A stretch of 64,000 bases of DNA from Dawidia soli (GTDB lineage Bacteria; Bacteroidota; Bacteroidia; Cytophagales; Cyclobacteriaceae). Shown here one piece after another: positions 1-10,405 of the stretch. The stretch is taken from positions 17,086 through 81,085 of the forward strand of contig NZ_JAHESC010000036.1 in assembly GCF_018598185.1 (NCBI RefSeq), written 5' to 3'. The position numbers and the translations under genes are program-made. The notes below the pieces were generated by a model, which saw only the letters and a program-made list of their open reading frames with translations, was not told the origin of the DNA and did no database searches. Position 1 is the stretch's first letter, and each line of letters opens with the position of its first letter.

Positions 1-3000
1 CTGTGCATTTGTTTCAAGCGACGCTTCGCAGAACAGCGCATCCCGGCTGACCACATCGCCGTCGACCAGCTCGGCCACGGCCGGCTGATTTGGAATGGAG
101 ATCAACCGCTCGGCCACGCAACCGTTGGACGATGTTACCCGAACGGTATATTCCGGCACTTCCGTATCCGGGCGCAAACCGTTGATCGTGGCCGTCTCGG
201 GAGCACCGGCCGTTGGGTCCGGGGCAACATAAGGGCCCGTTAGTACCGTGCCGCCCCAGCCCACCGGTGCCGGCAGCACATCCAGGGAATAGGTAAAGCC
301 CGTGGTCACATCCGCCGGGTTCCGGTTGATCGCAACCTGTGCGGAACCGTCGGCAGCATTGGTATCACAGGAAGTATTGGCCGACAAAGCGCCATTCAGC
401 GTAATGACCGGCGCCAGGGCCTGAGACTTCACTTCCACCACTTCGTACACCGGGCAGTTCGGCGCAAAGCCCTGTCTTACCTCGACGGTATACATGCCCG
501 GCGCGAGCGAAGCATAGGTAATCGGATTCGGATTGCCCGGCGCAGGGCCGATATCCGGTCCGACCTGATTCGCTGCCAACGGATTTTCTCCCGTGTAGAA
601 TCGATAGATATAGTCATCGATCGTTTTGCCAACGGCCAGGCTGGTAACCGTCGCTTCCACGGCACCGTTGCCGACATCATACGGACAGATCGTAGACGGG
701 GTCACCACCGGCGTCACGACATGGGCATTCTGGAACGGCAGGAAAATCGTTTCGTAATTACCACATCCGTTTCCTCCGTCCAGGATCACCAGCGTGTAAA
801 GATCGGAATTAAGTCCCGTGATCTGATCAGACGCACCACCGCCGAGGTTTTGATCAAAGGCAGCCGCCGGATTAAAGACCGGAGGATTATTAAAAAAGTT
901 GACGCTGTCATTCAGCGGACCACCCCTGAACCACGCATAGTCAAACGTAGGCCCTTCGCCGCCCGTCAGTGTCGCCGTCATCGCCCCGCCCCCCACAGCG
1001 CAGTGCGCGGGCCGCACGTCGATCGAAATGGCCAGGGTTGTTTTTTCGGTATTGTCCGCCACCTGCCGGCTTACCGGCTGGGAAACACAGCGGGTCGCAT
1101 TGTCTTTCGCTACAACCGTGTAGGTACCGGGAATCAGGCTGAGATATTTACCATCGTCCACGCCGGTGGCATCGGCGTGGTCGATCACATCCTCCGCCAC
1201 GGTCGTTTGGTTCAACCCTTTCTCATTCAGCCAGTAGAATGTATAACCGTTTTGCACACCGCCCACGTCCGCGAGCGCCGCACCGTTGGGAAAATCACAG
1301 CGTGTCACGTCAGCGCTTACCGCCGCCGCAACAACCGGATAGGTAATGACCTCCGGCAGGAAAACCGTCTCCGTATTGACACAACCGGTTAACAACCGAA
1401 CCACCTCTACCGTGTAGAACAGGTTTCCCTTCAGACGGTTAACCTGCCCGTTGATCGCGGTTGTCGTCGTGACGGCAGTTCCCGGCGTCACGATAGGGTT
1501 GCTGCGGTTAAACCAGTTGACGTCGTACAACGATGACGAGCTCTCCGTCGCCGATCCGCCGATGGCGGTCTCATCGACCGTCGCGGTGAGCATGCCGTTG
1601 GGATTCAGATCATCACACGATGTTTGGTTAACCGGTGTGACGCTGATCGGTGGCGTAAAGAAATTATTTTTTACCTCTATCGAAACGATCTCCGATGTAC
1701 AGCCGATCTCATCGATTGTTACACTGGCCGAATAGAACCCGAAGGGCAACGCGCCCATGTTTCCTACGGTCGTCTGCGCCGGTATGTGCGGCGGCAGCGG
1801 CGCCCCGGTATATTCACCGTTGAACCATTTGTACACCAGGGTTTGTGCCCCCGTATACGCTCCGCTATACGTCAGCGACAGCTGCTGCACGCTGCCATTC
1901 TCCGACACCCCTGCAATGCCGGGGTCACAAATGGTATTCGGCGTTGCCGACAATGTCAGCACGGGTTTAACCTGAGCGTCCGGCAATTCTACCGCAAACG
2001 TATTTTTGCAACCGTCGTTGGTATTCGTGACCAGTACATTATAAAATTTACCGATCGCTCCCTGCAGCGTGTCGGCACTCACCGCACCGCCGGCAATAAG
2101 CTGCCCCGCTTGCGTCAGACCGCTGCGCCAGGCAAATGTATACCCGCCGAACGGCGACATATTTCCGTCCACCTCGTCAACCTGCACCAGGCCGTTGGCT
2201 TTTGCCGGATCGCAGTTCGTAGAAGGCACCGCGCTTGCCGCGATCACGGGCAATACTTGCGCCGGCGTAACCTGCGCAACAACCTCCGGCGATTTACAGC
2301 CGGTAGGAACATGCGTGACAACCGCTGTATAAAAGCTGCTGTCGCGTTCGATCAGGTCCGGCCCTGTTACACCGGCGATCACCGCGCCCGTCTCCTGGTC
2401 TGTCCATACATACGTGAAGGTTTGAGGAACGCCCACATCCGCCAGGTTGGCGATGGTCGCCGCCACCGTTCCGTTAAAGGGTTTATTGGCAACCGCCGGA
2501 TCACAAATGGAGTTCGGTGTTGCCGACAGTTGCAGTACCGGAAGCACGCGCGCATCGCCGATCTCCTTCGTATCCGTCATCTGGCAACCGTCCAGCTGGT
2601 TGGTGACCAATACCGTGCGGAATACACCGACACCGCCCTGTTGATTGATAATAGAAGGCGCGGTGGCGCCGGCAATAGTACTGCTCAGATCCGCCCCATC
2701 ATGCCATTGGTATATAAACGGCGCGCCAAGGCCGGATGCAGCGCCGGCCGTCACGCTGTTGATCACCACGCGGCCGTTTCCGCCTACCGGCGGGCAGTTG
2801 GTGGAAGGATCGGCATCGGCATCGATCACGATCGGTACCTTCGCGGGTATCACGTCGATGTTTGCCGGCGCCGAAACGCACCCTGTAGGCTGATGCGTAA
2901 CAACGCCTGTGTAGCTGCCATTGTTGAGAAGTGAGATCGTGGCGTCGGTGTCGGCTATGGCCGATCCGGCCGTGGTGTTGGTCCATGCAAAGACAAAGGT

Positions 3001-6000
3001 AGGGTCGACAAACTGACTTTCAGCCGCGTTGGTAATAGTCGCCCGTACTTCGCCGTTGAATTCACGACGGGGAACCGTAAGGGTCGGATCGCAGATCGTA
3101 TTCGGATCTGCCTCCAACGCTAAAATCGGCAAAAGCCTGTTGTCGGAAACGAGCTGTGTGTTCGTACTTCGGCAGCCATCATTCGTATTGGTCACGCGCA
3201 CCGTGCGGAACACGCCTATACCGCCTTGTATGCCGTCCAGGCGCGCGCCCGTCGCTCCTGGTATCGGCGTTGTTTCGTCAACGCCGTTAAACCACGCAAA
3301 TACAAAAGGAGAACCCGTGCCGGAGGTGGCGCCGGAGGTTACATTCGTAACAACCATCGATCCATTCGGTGCCGTGGTACAGTTCGTTGACGGTACCGGG
3401 TTGGCCGTGATCGTTGGAATAATCCGTTCATCGTCCACGAGGCCTGTCTCCGGCGCGGCCGTACATTTCAAATCCGTCCGGCTCACCACCACGGTATAAA
3501 AACCGCTGTCAAGCCCGGCCAAAGAATTTCCGACCTCGGGCCTCGGCGCGCCTACGGCCGACGTGCCGGTATACCAGGTAAAGCTGTAGTTCGTAAAATC
3601 GGTCACAGGGCTGCCGCCAAACGTAACAGACGCAGACACCGCGCCCGAAAACGCCTTGCCGGCCAGCACCTCGTCACAAATGCCGTTGGGCGTAAGCGCC
3701 AGGATGACCTCGGGAATGTTGATGATCTCCTGAACGACCGTATCCGCCACGGCGGTACATTGAAACGCCGATGTAATCCTGACCGTGTACGACTGTCCGC
3801 CGCCTTTAACGCTCTCGGCTATGCTTCCATTCGTTCCTGAAACAGTTTTATGTGCGTTCTGAGGCAGTGTATTTTGTCCCTCGAACCATTGGAACGTAAA
3901 GTCGGAAGCGCTTTGAGGAACGCCGCCGATCAGCGCTACCGCTTGCAATCTTCCGTTCGGTGCTTTCGGATCGCACGACGTTTGAGGCGCCAGCTGCGAG
4001 AGCGCGACAGAGGGCACCACGGTTTCGTTTTTAACCTCGGCTACAAAAGGAACCGATTTACATTGCGTAGCCTTATTGATGGTTTCCACCTCGTAGAATC
4101 CGGCCGCCAACCCCGTTCGGGTGGGGCCCGTTCCGTTTGCCGGCGGAAGTATACTTCCGCGGGAGCCGTCGGCGATGTTATGGAAATACCAGTTGAACGT
4201 AAAATCCGCCGCGTTTTGAAGAACGCCCTGCAGGAGTGCCTGTGCGGTAACCGATCCGCTGCCCAGGTTCGCGCAATTCACGACAGGCGTAGACGTCGCC
4301 GTGACCGTGGGCTCGAAGGCCAGGTCGTTCACCACGGCCGATGCGGTGGTCATACAACCGTTTCGTGTCACCACAACCGTATAGTTGTTACCGATCAGGT
4401 TCGACGCCGTAGCCGTCGAGACACCCAGCGACGCCGCGTTGCTGTACCATTCAAAACTAAAGCCTGTGTTTCCACCGGTTACGACCGCTTCCAGCGCGCC
4501 GTTCGGAGGGGTACAGGTAGTCTGATGCGACATTACATTGATGGTTACCGCCGGCAACGTAATGCCCAGATCGATGTGCATACTCACCAACGTAGTCTTA
4601 CATCCCTTCGACAGGTTGGTTGCCACAAAAGAATAATCGCCTTCCGGCAAGCCCGATATCGTATAGTTGTTGCCGCCCAGCGTTGCCGGCACCGGATTAG
4701 ACGTATCCAATCCATAATACCACTGGAATGTATAATCGCTATAGTCGACAATCTCGTCGGTACCCGCCGTCGCCGATTTGTAGATCCGCGCGCGTAATTC
4801 GCCGACGTTCGGATCGGCCGCCACGCACTTGAGATTGTCGCGTATCTTCTCTATCCCCGCGGTAAACGGGCTCGGCGCCACCGTCACCTTGTACATGTTG
4901 TTCTCGATCTTACATTCCTTCGCAGAACCACCGGTCAGGACGACCGGCAACACCGCGCCGTTATTATAGATGACGATGTACAGATCGAACAAGGTACCCG
5001 GACCGTTGAACGTAACCGTCGGTGTTTTGAAAGTCTGATTGACCTGTAGATTCGAAATGGTGAACGTCGTACTGTTCAGGAGCTTCGCGGCGGGATTGGT
5101 CGTCGGATCACCGTTGAAGAAGCTCACCGGAACCACATCCGAGATCGGCAGGTCACCCGAATTGATGATATTGAAATACACCTGAATGCCCAGGTTACCG
5201 CAGATGGGCGGAATCACGACCACGGCGGGATCATACACGCCGTCGCCGTCAGAGTCACACCCCGGCAGCGTGGGATCGTCATTACACAGCAGGTTGGGCA
5301 CATCGCCGGTAAAGGCCAGATCAGGCGCAGGAAACACCGGGCAGCCCTCAGCGCTTAGAAAGGGTATCTGATTCAAAAAAACGTTCAGCGGCGTCTGAGG
5401 TCCCGGCAGCCCGTTGGCACACGGGTTGTTGCCGAACACCATGCCCGGATCGAGCTGCGGAAAAGGCAGCGTCAGGTCGTCGTTGATATTGACGACATGA
5501 TACCCGGGCTGATTCCACACTTTCCGTGTCGGCAGCCATTCGTTCCCCTTGGAAAAATAGAGACGCACTTCTCCCAGGGCCTGCTGCTGAATGTCGTCGC
5601 AGATGTCAAAGGAATTGCTTCGATTACAGGGCACGCAGATATCCGTGGCGCCGTCGCCGTTCACGTCGGCGATGATGGGGCCCTCGGTATAGGTGTGCGA
5701 CTGGCAGATCGATGACCAGTATTTTGTGGTGCCGGTCGCGCCGTCGATCACAACCACTTCCTGCGAGTCGCGGTAGATCATTTCCGGCTTGCCGTTGTTA
5801 TCGAAATCGTAAAGGGTCACCGTTAACACACCCGAGCGCGAGTCGTTGATCGTACGCGGATTGGACCATAACGGAACAATGTTCGTTCCCGGAGCATCGG
5901 TGGTAACACAGTATAAATGACTTCCGGCGATGAATGAAAAATCCAGCTTACCGTCGCCGTTGGCGTCACCGATATTGACACGGCCCGTTCCCCAAATCCA

Positions 6001-7425
6001 GCCGTTTTGATAATTCGTATAGCTGAGCCCCGAAGGACATTTGCCGGCCGGCTCCGTTCCCGGCGCTATCCCCAGGTCGGCAGCGCTCAGCGTCATAAAT
6101 CCGCTCACCGTATTTTTCTGCACGTTCCAATAAAAGACGGTCGTTCTTCCCAGCGATGAATTTAACGCGCCGGTTACCACCACATCCATATACCCGTCCT
6201 TGTCGACATCGGCAATACTCGTACTGCTATGGCTGTCCACACCGTATTCCACCGGGTCGTTCATCAGCTTGACATAATACTTGTCAGGCGCACCGTCTTT
6301 GTTGATGTCGAAGCTGATCGAATTCATGTCGCGCCACAACGTCAGGGCCGCGGGACTGGCGGGATTGCGGTTTGTCAGAGACGGAACTTTATATATTCTC
6401 GGCCCCACGACAAGCTCCATTACATTTCCATCAGCCCCCGCCGACTTGATATCGACCGTTACCGGCGCGGCCGTTACATCGACGTCCCACAGCGCCGTAT
6501 TGGTCATGTCCTTGCCGCCTTCGCTGGCCAGCAATTTTCCGTTTTCCGCCGCGAAGATCCGGTCGCGCAGATAAATCTCGGCTTTGTTGTCACCATCCAT
6601 GTCGGCGATGCCGAAAATACCCGGGCGGTTCGTGCCTAAATAAACAGGATAACCCGGAATCAGGGTCATCCCCTGCGCTCCGTAGCTCTTCAGTTGTAAA
6701 CCCACGAGAAAAAAACACGTGGGTGGGCTTTTGGGACTTCCCGCACGGTTGCTGACTACTGCAAATACTTCCGAACGGCCATCGCCATCGATGTCTGCCG
6801 TCAACACTTCATATTCAAATACCAGGTTGGCGGTGGTACCACAACCGATGTTGTTAAACCGATTGGAAATAGCCGCGCCCGAAAGTCGAAAATCGGCAAT
6901 GACGTCTCCCGGCGCAAACGTACCGCCACCCAGCGCCGCCACACCGGTTTGTGCCGTCGATGCAATGAGGCGCACCTCTGCATTCCATTTGGAGGTAATC
7001 AAAATATCGGGCATCCCGTTTCCATCCACATCGGCAGCCGCTACTTTTGATTGTGTATCAGCCGTATTCTGACCCGACACGGCCGGCGGTCCCACCAGGT
7101 CAAAAGGAGTGCTGGCACCGGGAGGTGTAATACTGCAATCCGAGCCCTCGCCCACGAAAGTCAGTCCGTAATAGGTAGCGCAATTCGAATCTGCCTGATC
7201 TGCTTTACCGTCGCCATCGTTATCGACCGTATCAAAACATTCGCACCCCAGCTCCTTTCCGTCGGCAGGAATGGGCTTGCAGTACGGATCCGCGCAGTTG
7301 ACACTTTTGCTGCAGTCCAGTATTTGCGCGAAGGCAGAGCCCCCCGTAAGAATTAGCAGCAGGCAACAAGCAAACCTGAGAGATCGCCCCGTAAAAAATG
7401 TAGTGGGTGGTATTACGTACTTCAT
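1..7425 (-). CDS. Giant secreted FG-GAP / SprB-like repeat adhesin, 3' end beyond window
   Basis: The frame is open from the ATG at 7425 to base 1, so at least 2475 residues are encoded and the C-terminus lies outside the window. The N-terminus is a signal peptide ending near SAFAQ. Residues about 50-690 carry nine calcium-loop motifs of the FG-GAP/VCBS type (for example DVDGNGMPD, DIDGDGRSE, DANGDGKLD), predicted to form integrin-like propellers. From about residue 850 onward there are roughly 17 repeats of 85-100 residues, each with a conserved Cys near its start, an NG, a central FxWF/Y and a YTVxVT strand, as in SprB/Ig-like gliding adhesins. It sits 7 bp after the 990-residue gene and is probably co-transcribed. 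The role (surface adhesin, T9SS cargo) is inferred; a sorting domain cannot be checked because the end is missing. Confidence 0.85.
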   Translation of the reverse strand, partial: MKYVIPPTTFFTGRSLRFACCLLLILTGGSAFAQILDCSKSVNCADPYCKPIPADGKELGCECFDTVDNDGDGKADQADSNCATYYGLTFVGEGSDCSITPPGASTPFDLVGPPAVSGQNTADTQSKVAAADVDGNGMPDILITSKWNAEVRLIASTAQTGVAALGGGTFAPGDVIADFRLSGAAISNRFNNIGCGTTANLVFEYEVLTADIDGDGRSEVFAVVSNRAGSPKSPPTCFFLVGLQLKSYGAQGMTLIPGYPVYLGTNRPGIFGIADMDGDNKAEIYLRDRIFAAENGKLLASEGGKDMTNTALWDVDVTAAPVTVDIKSAGADGNVMELVVGPRIYKVPSLTNRNPASPAALTLWRDMNSISFDINKDGAPDKYYVKLMNDPVEYGVDSHSSTSIADVDKDGYMDVVVTGALNSSLGRTTVFYWNVQKNTVSGFMTLSAADLGIAPGTEPAGKCPSGLSYTNYQNGWIWGTGRVNIGDANGDGKLDFSFIAGSHLYCVTTDAPGTNIVPLWSNPRTINDSRSGVLTVTLYDFDNNGKPEMIYRDSQEVVVIDGATGTTKYWSSICQSHTYTEGPIIADVNGDGATDICVPCNRSNSFDICDDIQQQALGEVRLYFSKGNEWLPTRKVWNQPGYHVVNINDDLTLPFPQLDPGMVFGNNPCANGLPGPQTPLNVFLNQIPFLSAEGCPVFPAPDLAFTGDVPNLLCNDDPTLPGCDSDGDGVYDPAVVVIPPICGNLGIQVYFNIINSGDLPISDVVPVSFFNGDPTTNPAAKLLNSTTFTISNLQVNQTFKTPTVTFNGPGTLFDLYIVIYNNGAVLPVVLTGGSAKECKIENNMYKVTVAPSPFTAGIEKIRDNLKCVAADPNVGELRARIYKSATAGTDEIVDYSDYTFQWYYGLDTSNPVPATLGGNNYTISGLPEGDYSFVATNLSKGCKTTLVSMHIDLGITLPAVTINVMSHQTTCTPPNGALEAVVTGGNTGFSFEWYSNAASLGVSTATASNLIGNNYTVVVTRNGCMTTASAVVNDLAFEPTVTATSTPVVNCANLGSGSVTAQALLQGVLQNAADFTFNWYFHNIADGSRGSILPPANGTGPTRTGLAAGFYEVETINKATQCKSVPFVAEVKNETVVPSVALSQLAPQTSCDPKAPNGRLQAVALIGGVPQSASDFTFQWFEGQNTLPQNAHKTVSGTNGSIAESVKGGGQSYTVRITSAFQCTAVADTVVQEIINIPEVILALTPNGICDEVLAGKAFSGAVSASVTFGGSPVTDFTNYSFTWYTGTSAVGAPRPEVGNSLAGLDSGFYTVVVSRTDLKCTAAPETGLVDDERIIPTITANPVPSTNCTTAPNGSMVVTNVTSGATSGTGSPFVFAWFNGVDETTPIPGATGARLDGIQGGIGVFRTVRVTNTNDGCRSTNTQLVSDNRLLPILALEADPNTICDPTLTVPRREFNGEVRATITNAAESQFVDPTFVFAWTNTTAGSAIADTDATISLLNNGSYTGVVTHQPTGCVSAPANIDVIPAKVPIVIDADADPSTNCPPVGGNGRVVINSVTAGAASGLGAPFIYQWHDGADLSSTIAGATAPSIINQQGGVGVFRTVLVTNQLDGCQMTDTKEIGDARVLPVLQLSATPNSICDPAVANKPFNGTVAATIANLADVGVPQTFTYVWTDQETGAVIAGVTGPDLIERDSSFYTAVVTHVPTGCKSPEVVAQVTPAQVLPVIAASAVPSTNCDPAKANGLVQVDEVDGNMSPFGGYTFAWRSGLTQAGQLIAGGAVSADTLQGAIGKFYNVLVTNTNDGCKNTFAVELPDAQVKPVLTLSATPNTICDPGIAGVSENGSVQQLSLTYSGAYTGAQTLVYKWFNGEYTGAPLPPHIPAQTTVGNMGALPFGFYSASVTIDEIGCTSEIVSIEVKNNFFTPPISVTPVNQTSCDDLNPNGMLTATVDETAIGGSATESSSSLYDVNWFNRSNPIVTPGTAVTTTTAINGQVNRLKGNLFYTVEVVRLLTGCVNTETVFLPEVITYPVVAAAVSADVTRCDFPNGAALADVGGVQNGYTFYWLNEKGLNQTTVAEDVIDHADATGVDDGKYLSLIPGTYTVVAKDNATRCVSQPVSRQVADNTEKTTLAISIDVRPAHCAVGGGAMTATLTGGEGPTFDYAWFRGGPLNDSVNFFNNPPVFNPAAAFDQNLGGGASDQITGLNSDLYTLVILDGGNGCGNYETIFLPFQNAHVVTPVVTPSTICPYDVGNGAVEATVTSLAVGKTIDDYIYRFYTGENPLAANQVGPDIGPAPGNPNPITYASLAPGMYTVEVRQGFAPNCPVYEVVEVKSQALAPVITLNGALSANTSCDTNAADGSAQVAINRNPADVTTGFTYSLDVLPAPVGWGGTVLTGPYVAPDPTAGAPETATINGLRPDTEVPEYTVRVTSSNGCVAERLISIPNQPAVAELVDGDVVSRDALFCEASLETNAQ
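1924..3690 (-). repeat. Alternating A/B SprB-like repeat dimers inside the giant adhesin gene
   Basis: Within the adhesin, seven consecutive repeat units alternate between two signatures: PSTNC (about 3375, 2790, 2212) and PNxICDx (about 3677, 3095, 2505, 1927). Units are about 290 bp and the dimer period about 580 bp. This indicates growth by duplication of a two-unit block rather than of single units. Confidence 0.7.
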
Positions 7426-7432
7426 CTGAATC

Positions 7433-10405
7433 TTACTTGACGATTAAAACTGAACCGGTCATCGGCTTTCGATCCGGGCAGGTTAGAATATAAAAGTATA
7501 CGCCGTCGGGAAGCGCCTTTCCGTTATAGGTACCATCCCAACCGTTGATATCGTATCCGTTTTTGTCCCATAGTTTTACGCCCCGGTCGTCGAACACTTT
7601 CATCGTGCAGTCCGGCACGCTGTCAATGCCGCGAATCTCCCAGCGATCATTCTGCGCGTCGCCATTGGGAGAAAACATGTTCGGCACGACAATCACCACC
7701 GTAGAACAATCGGCAGAGCGATCTATTACAACGTCACTCCTCCCCGCGCATCCGTTGGTGTTTTGCACGGCTACAGCATACGAACCGGGCTCGGTAATGT
7801 CAACGGTCGGCGAGGTGCCGATGCTTGCGCTCCCCGAAAACCACTCGATGGATGTATACATGGCGGTCAGCGACAGCGTCACCGTTTTACCCGGACAGAT
7901 GTCGGGCGCGCTGGCTATAATTTCGGGTGCCTCGGGAGCCAGCACGGTAATGGCCTTCGAAATGGTAGACGTGCACGTTGGCAGCCCGGTATAATTTACG
8001 GTAAGAGAAGGATCTTGAGCCGGTGAGTCAGCGTAGGGATGCGTCGGCGAGAAGTCTGTGCTGGTTCCGCCATCGCCAAAGCTCCAGGTGTAGGCCACGC
8101 CCGGCAGACCGTCAACGGTCGAGGTATTGGTAAACGCAATCTCTTCATTCATGCACGCGGTGCCAACGGTAAAATTGGCAACAGGCTTTTTCCGGATGAC
8201 GACGGTCGTCGGTGACGTTTCTTCCGAGCACCCGCCAAAGGTTATACGTGTCTGGTAGCTCCCGGCAGACGCCGGTGCAGCATTTGTCAACATGAGTGTA
8301 GTGGTTGTTTGCCCGCCAACGTCTGCCCCATCCTTTATCCACTGATACGACCGGCCTGGCGCCGAACCGACCGATAGCGTGAGGTTCTCACCTTCGCACA
8401 GCGTTTGCGAAGGATTGCTGCTACTGATTGTAAAGCTCCCTACATCGGCCACGATGGCCTCTTCTGCGTCTTCATCGCCGGTACACCCGCCCATCTTCAG
8501 CCTGAGCGAATAGATCCCGGCCTGTGCCGGTGTGACCGACGAAATGACCAGTTGATTGTCTGTCTCTTCCACGGCAAAACCGTTCGGCCCTTGCCAGCTG
8601 TATGTTGCGCCGGGCACCGCGTTGGCGGTAATCGTCAGGTTGCCGCCCGCACATGCCTGCGCTATCGGAGCAATCGCCGCATCCGCCGGCACGGCGCCCG
8701 TTCCCGAACCGACAACAAGCGGAGCAGACGTAACAGCACACGCGCCACCCTCACCGGTTGCCTTTACGGTGTACGATCCCGCGCTGGTAATGTAAACAAA
8801 CGGATCGATGCCGGCCGGCTTTACCGTTGCGCCATCTTTGATCCACTCGAACGTCACATTAGGTATAGGAATGGACTTGAGCCGAATGGTTTGCCCGGGG
8901 CAAATGGCCAGCGGCGGCTCGTTCAAAATTACAGGCTTGTGACAGTTCTGATTGCGCAGCATCGTAATGGTATTGGAAGCGCCAATCCCCACGGCGCTCG
9001 TAAACACGATGTCGGGCTTAGCATCGCCGTCAAAGTCTGCTACTCTGCTAAACCACCCCTGTTTTGAAGGCGTTGCAATAGTCGATGAGGTAAACGTTGG
9101 AGAGGTAGAATTTCCGTTGTGCAGAAAAACCGAGATGTACGACACTTGCCGGTTGTGTACGACGATGTCGGCAAAACCGTCGCCGTTGATGTCGGCACAT
9201 TCTACGCCGAAAGGCCCGGTGCCGGTTGCTGCCGGAATTTGCGAAGAAAATGATACCGTTCCACCGCTGGTCTGATTGAGCAGCAAAAACACCTGCCCGC
9301 CAAAAACACTCGTCACAACAAGATCCAACTTGCCGTCGTGATTGAAGTCGGCAGAGCCGATGTCGTTAATCGTACCGACGACGCTAATAGTTTGCGCGGC
9401 CGCAAAATTCACCGATGCGGTGCTCGTGTTCTTCAGGAAAAATAAATTAGCACCCTGGTTTTGAGAAGCCATGATGTCCGTCTTCCCATCATTGTCAAAG
9501 TCTTGCAACTCCAGCGCCAGTGTATTGGGCGCACCCGCAACCGAAAACTTCAACGGTGTTGGATTGATACTCAATGCACCGCCCGCGCTCTGGTTCACGA
9601 ACACATAAAGGTTACTGGTGTTGGCGGAGTTGGCCACAATAATCTCAGGCTTGCCATCGCCATTCAGGTCATGGATAGCGACCTGGCGGGCCAGGTTACC
9701 GATGTCCAGAAAGAGCTCGATCGCACCGGCAAAACCCGGCGCCGCGCCGCTGGTGTTCCGGAACACAAAGATGCTGTTGGCCGTCGGTCCCGCGCGCGAC
9801 GCAACAACGTCAGGCTTGCCGTCCATGTTCAGATCGCCGCACGCGATGTGCTGTGTAGGCTGCGTGAGGTTGAGCACCGGTAGATTGCTCTTGTCATATT
9901 TCGTGTAGCTCACCGCGCCGACGGCGCTCTTGTTGTGAAGCACCACCAGGTCGGTGCCGCCGTCGTTTCGGGTTCCGATCAAATCGGGCTTCCCATCGCC
10001 ATCCAGGTCGGCGGAACAAAGATCAAATACGGAGGGGCTATTAGTAGAAAGGTCAACAGACTGAAATTTCGCAGGATCGAAGCTCGTACCACTGAAAGAA
10101 GATAAGAATTTCAATGGCGACTTCGCCGAGAGGCGTGTCGTTAAATTGATAACCTCAACGTTGTGATACCGCGCTTGCGCGGGCACCGCAACGAGTATCG
10201 AGAACTCCGATGCGCTTACGACCCGCCCCTTTACATGATCGAACCATACCTGCACGGACGCAGGCACGTCAAAGCCCGAACCCGTTATCAGCACGGTATC
10301 TAACGGATACGTGCGCATCGGGGCGATGTTCGTGATTACCGGCTGCTGAGCCTGTACGGCAAAGAAGCCCATAATGCACATACAGGCAAGGTAAAGGTGT
10401 TTCAT
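7433..10405 (-). CDS. T9SS cargo: IPT domain, seven FG-GAP repeats, Ig/PKD domains, type B sorting domain
   Basis: A 990-residue secreted protein. Signal peptide ends at VQAQ (about 20). Residues 22-100 resemble an IPT/TIG Ig-like domain. Residues about 125-480 hold seven calcium-loop motifs (DLDGDGKPD, DLNMDGKPD, DLNGDGKPE, DFDNDGKTD, DFNHDGKLD, DINGDGFAD, DFDGDAKPD), the number expected for one seven-bladed propeller. Residues about 490-735 are three Ig-like units, 735-815 a PKD domain (WSFGDGGTS), then another Ig-like unit. The last 90 residues (NMFSPNGDAQNDRW to the final VLIVK) form the gliding-motility type B C-terminal domain, so export by T9SS is expected. It is first in a two-gene unit with the giant adhesin downstream. 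Ligand unknown. Confidence 0.9.
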   Translation of the reverse strand: MKHLYLACMCIMGFFAVQAQQPVITNIAPMRTYPLDTVLITGSGFDVPASVQVWFDHVKGRVVSASEFSILVAVPAQARYHNVEVINLTTRLSAKSPLKFLSSFSGTSFDPAKFQSVDLSTNSPSVFDLCSADLDGDGKPDLIGTRNDGGTDLVVLHNKSAVGAVSYTKYDKSNLPVLNLTQPTQHIACGDLNMDGKPDVVASRAGPTANSIFVFRNTSGAAPGFAGAIELFLDIGNLARQVAIHDLNGDGKPEIIVANSANTSNLYVFVNQSAGGALSINPTPLKFSVAGAPNTLALELQDFDNDGKTDIMASQNQGANLFFLKNTSTASVNFAAAQTISVVGTINDIGSADFNHDGKLDLVVTSVFGGQVFLLLNQTSGGTVSFSSQIPAATGTGPFGVECADINGDGFADIVVHNRQVSYISVFLHNGNSTSPTFTSSTIATPSKQGWFSRVADFDGDAKPDIVFTSAVGIGASNTITMLRNQNCHKPVILNEPPLAICPGQTIRLKSIPIPNVTFEWIKDGATVKPAGIDPFVYITSAGSYTVKATGEGGACAVTSAPLVVGSGTGAVPADAAIAPIAQACAGGNLTITANAVPGATYSWQGPNGFAVEETDNQLVISSVTPAQAGIYSLRLKMGGCTGDEDAEEAIVADVGSFTISSSNPSQTLCEGENLTLSVGSAPGRSYQWIKDGADVGGQTTTTLMLTNAAPASAGSYQTRITFGGCSEETSPTTVVIRKKPVANFTVGTACMNEEIAFTNTSTVDGLPGVAYTWSFGDGGTSTDFSPTHPYADSPAQDPSLTVNYTGLPTCTSTISKAITVLAPEAPEIIASAPDICPGKTVTLSLTAMYTSIEWFSGSASIGTSPTVDITEPGSYAVAVQNTNGCAGRSDVVIDRSADCSTVVIVVPNMFSPNGDAQNDRWEIRGIDSVPDCTMKVFDDRGVKLWDKNGYDINGWDGTYNGKALPDGVYFYILTCPDRKPMTGSVLIVK

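Noticed and set aside
721..4797. Plus-strand frames of 150-440 codons over the giant adhesin.
   Set aside because: Arg/His-rich translations with no motifs; the minus strand is open throughout and shows regular repeats.
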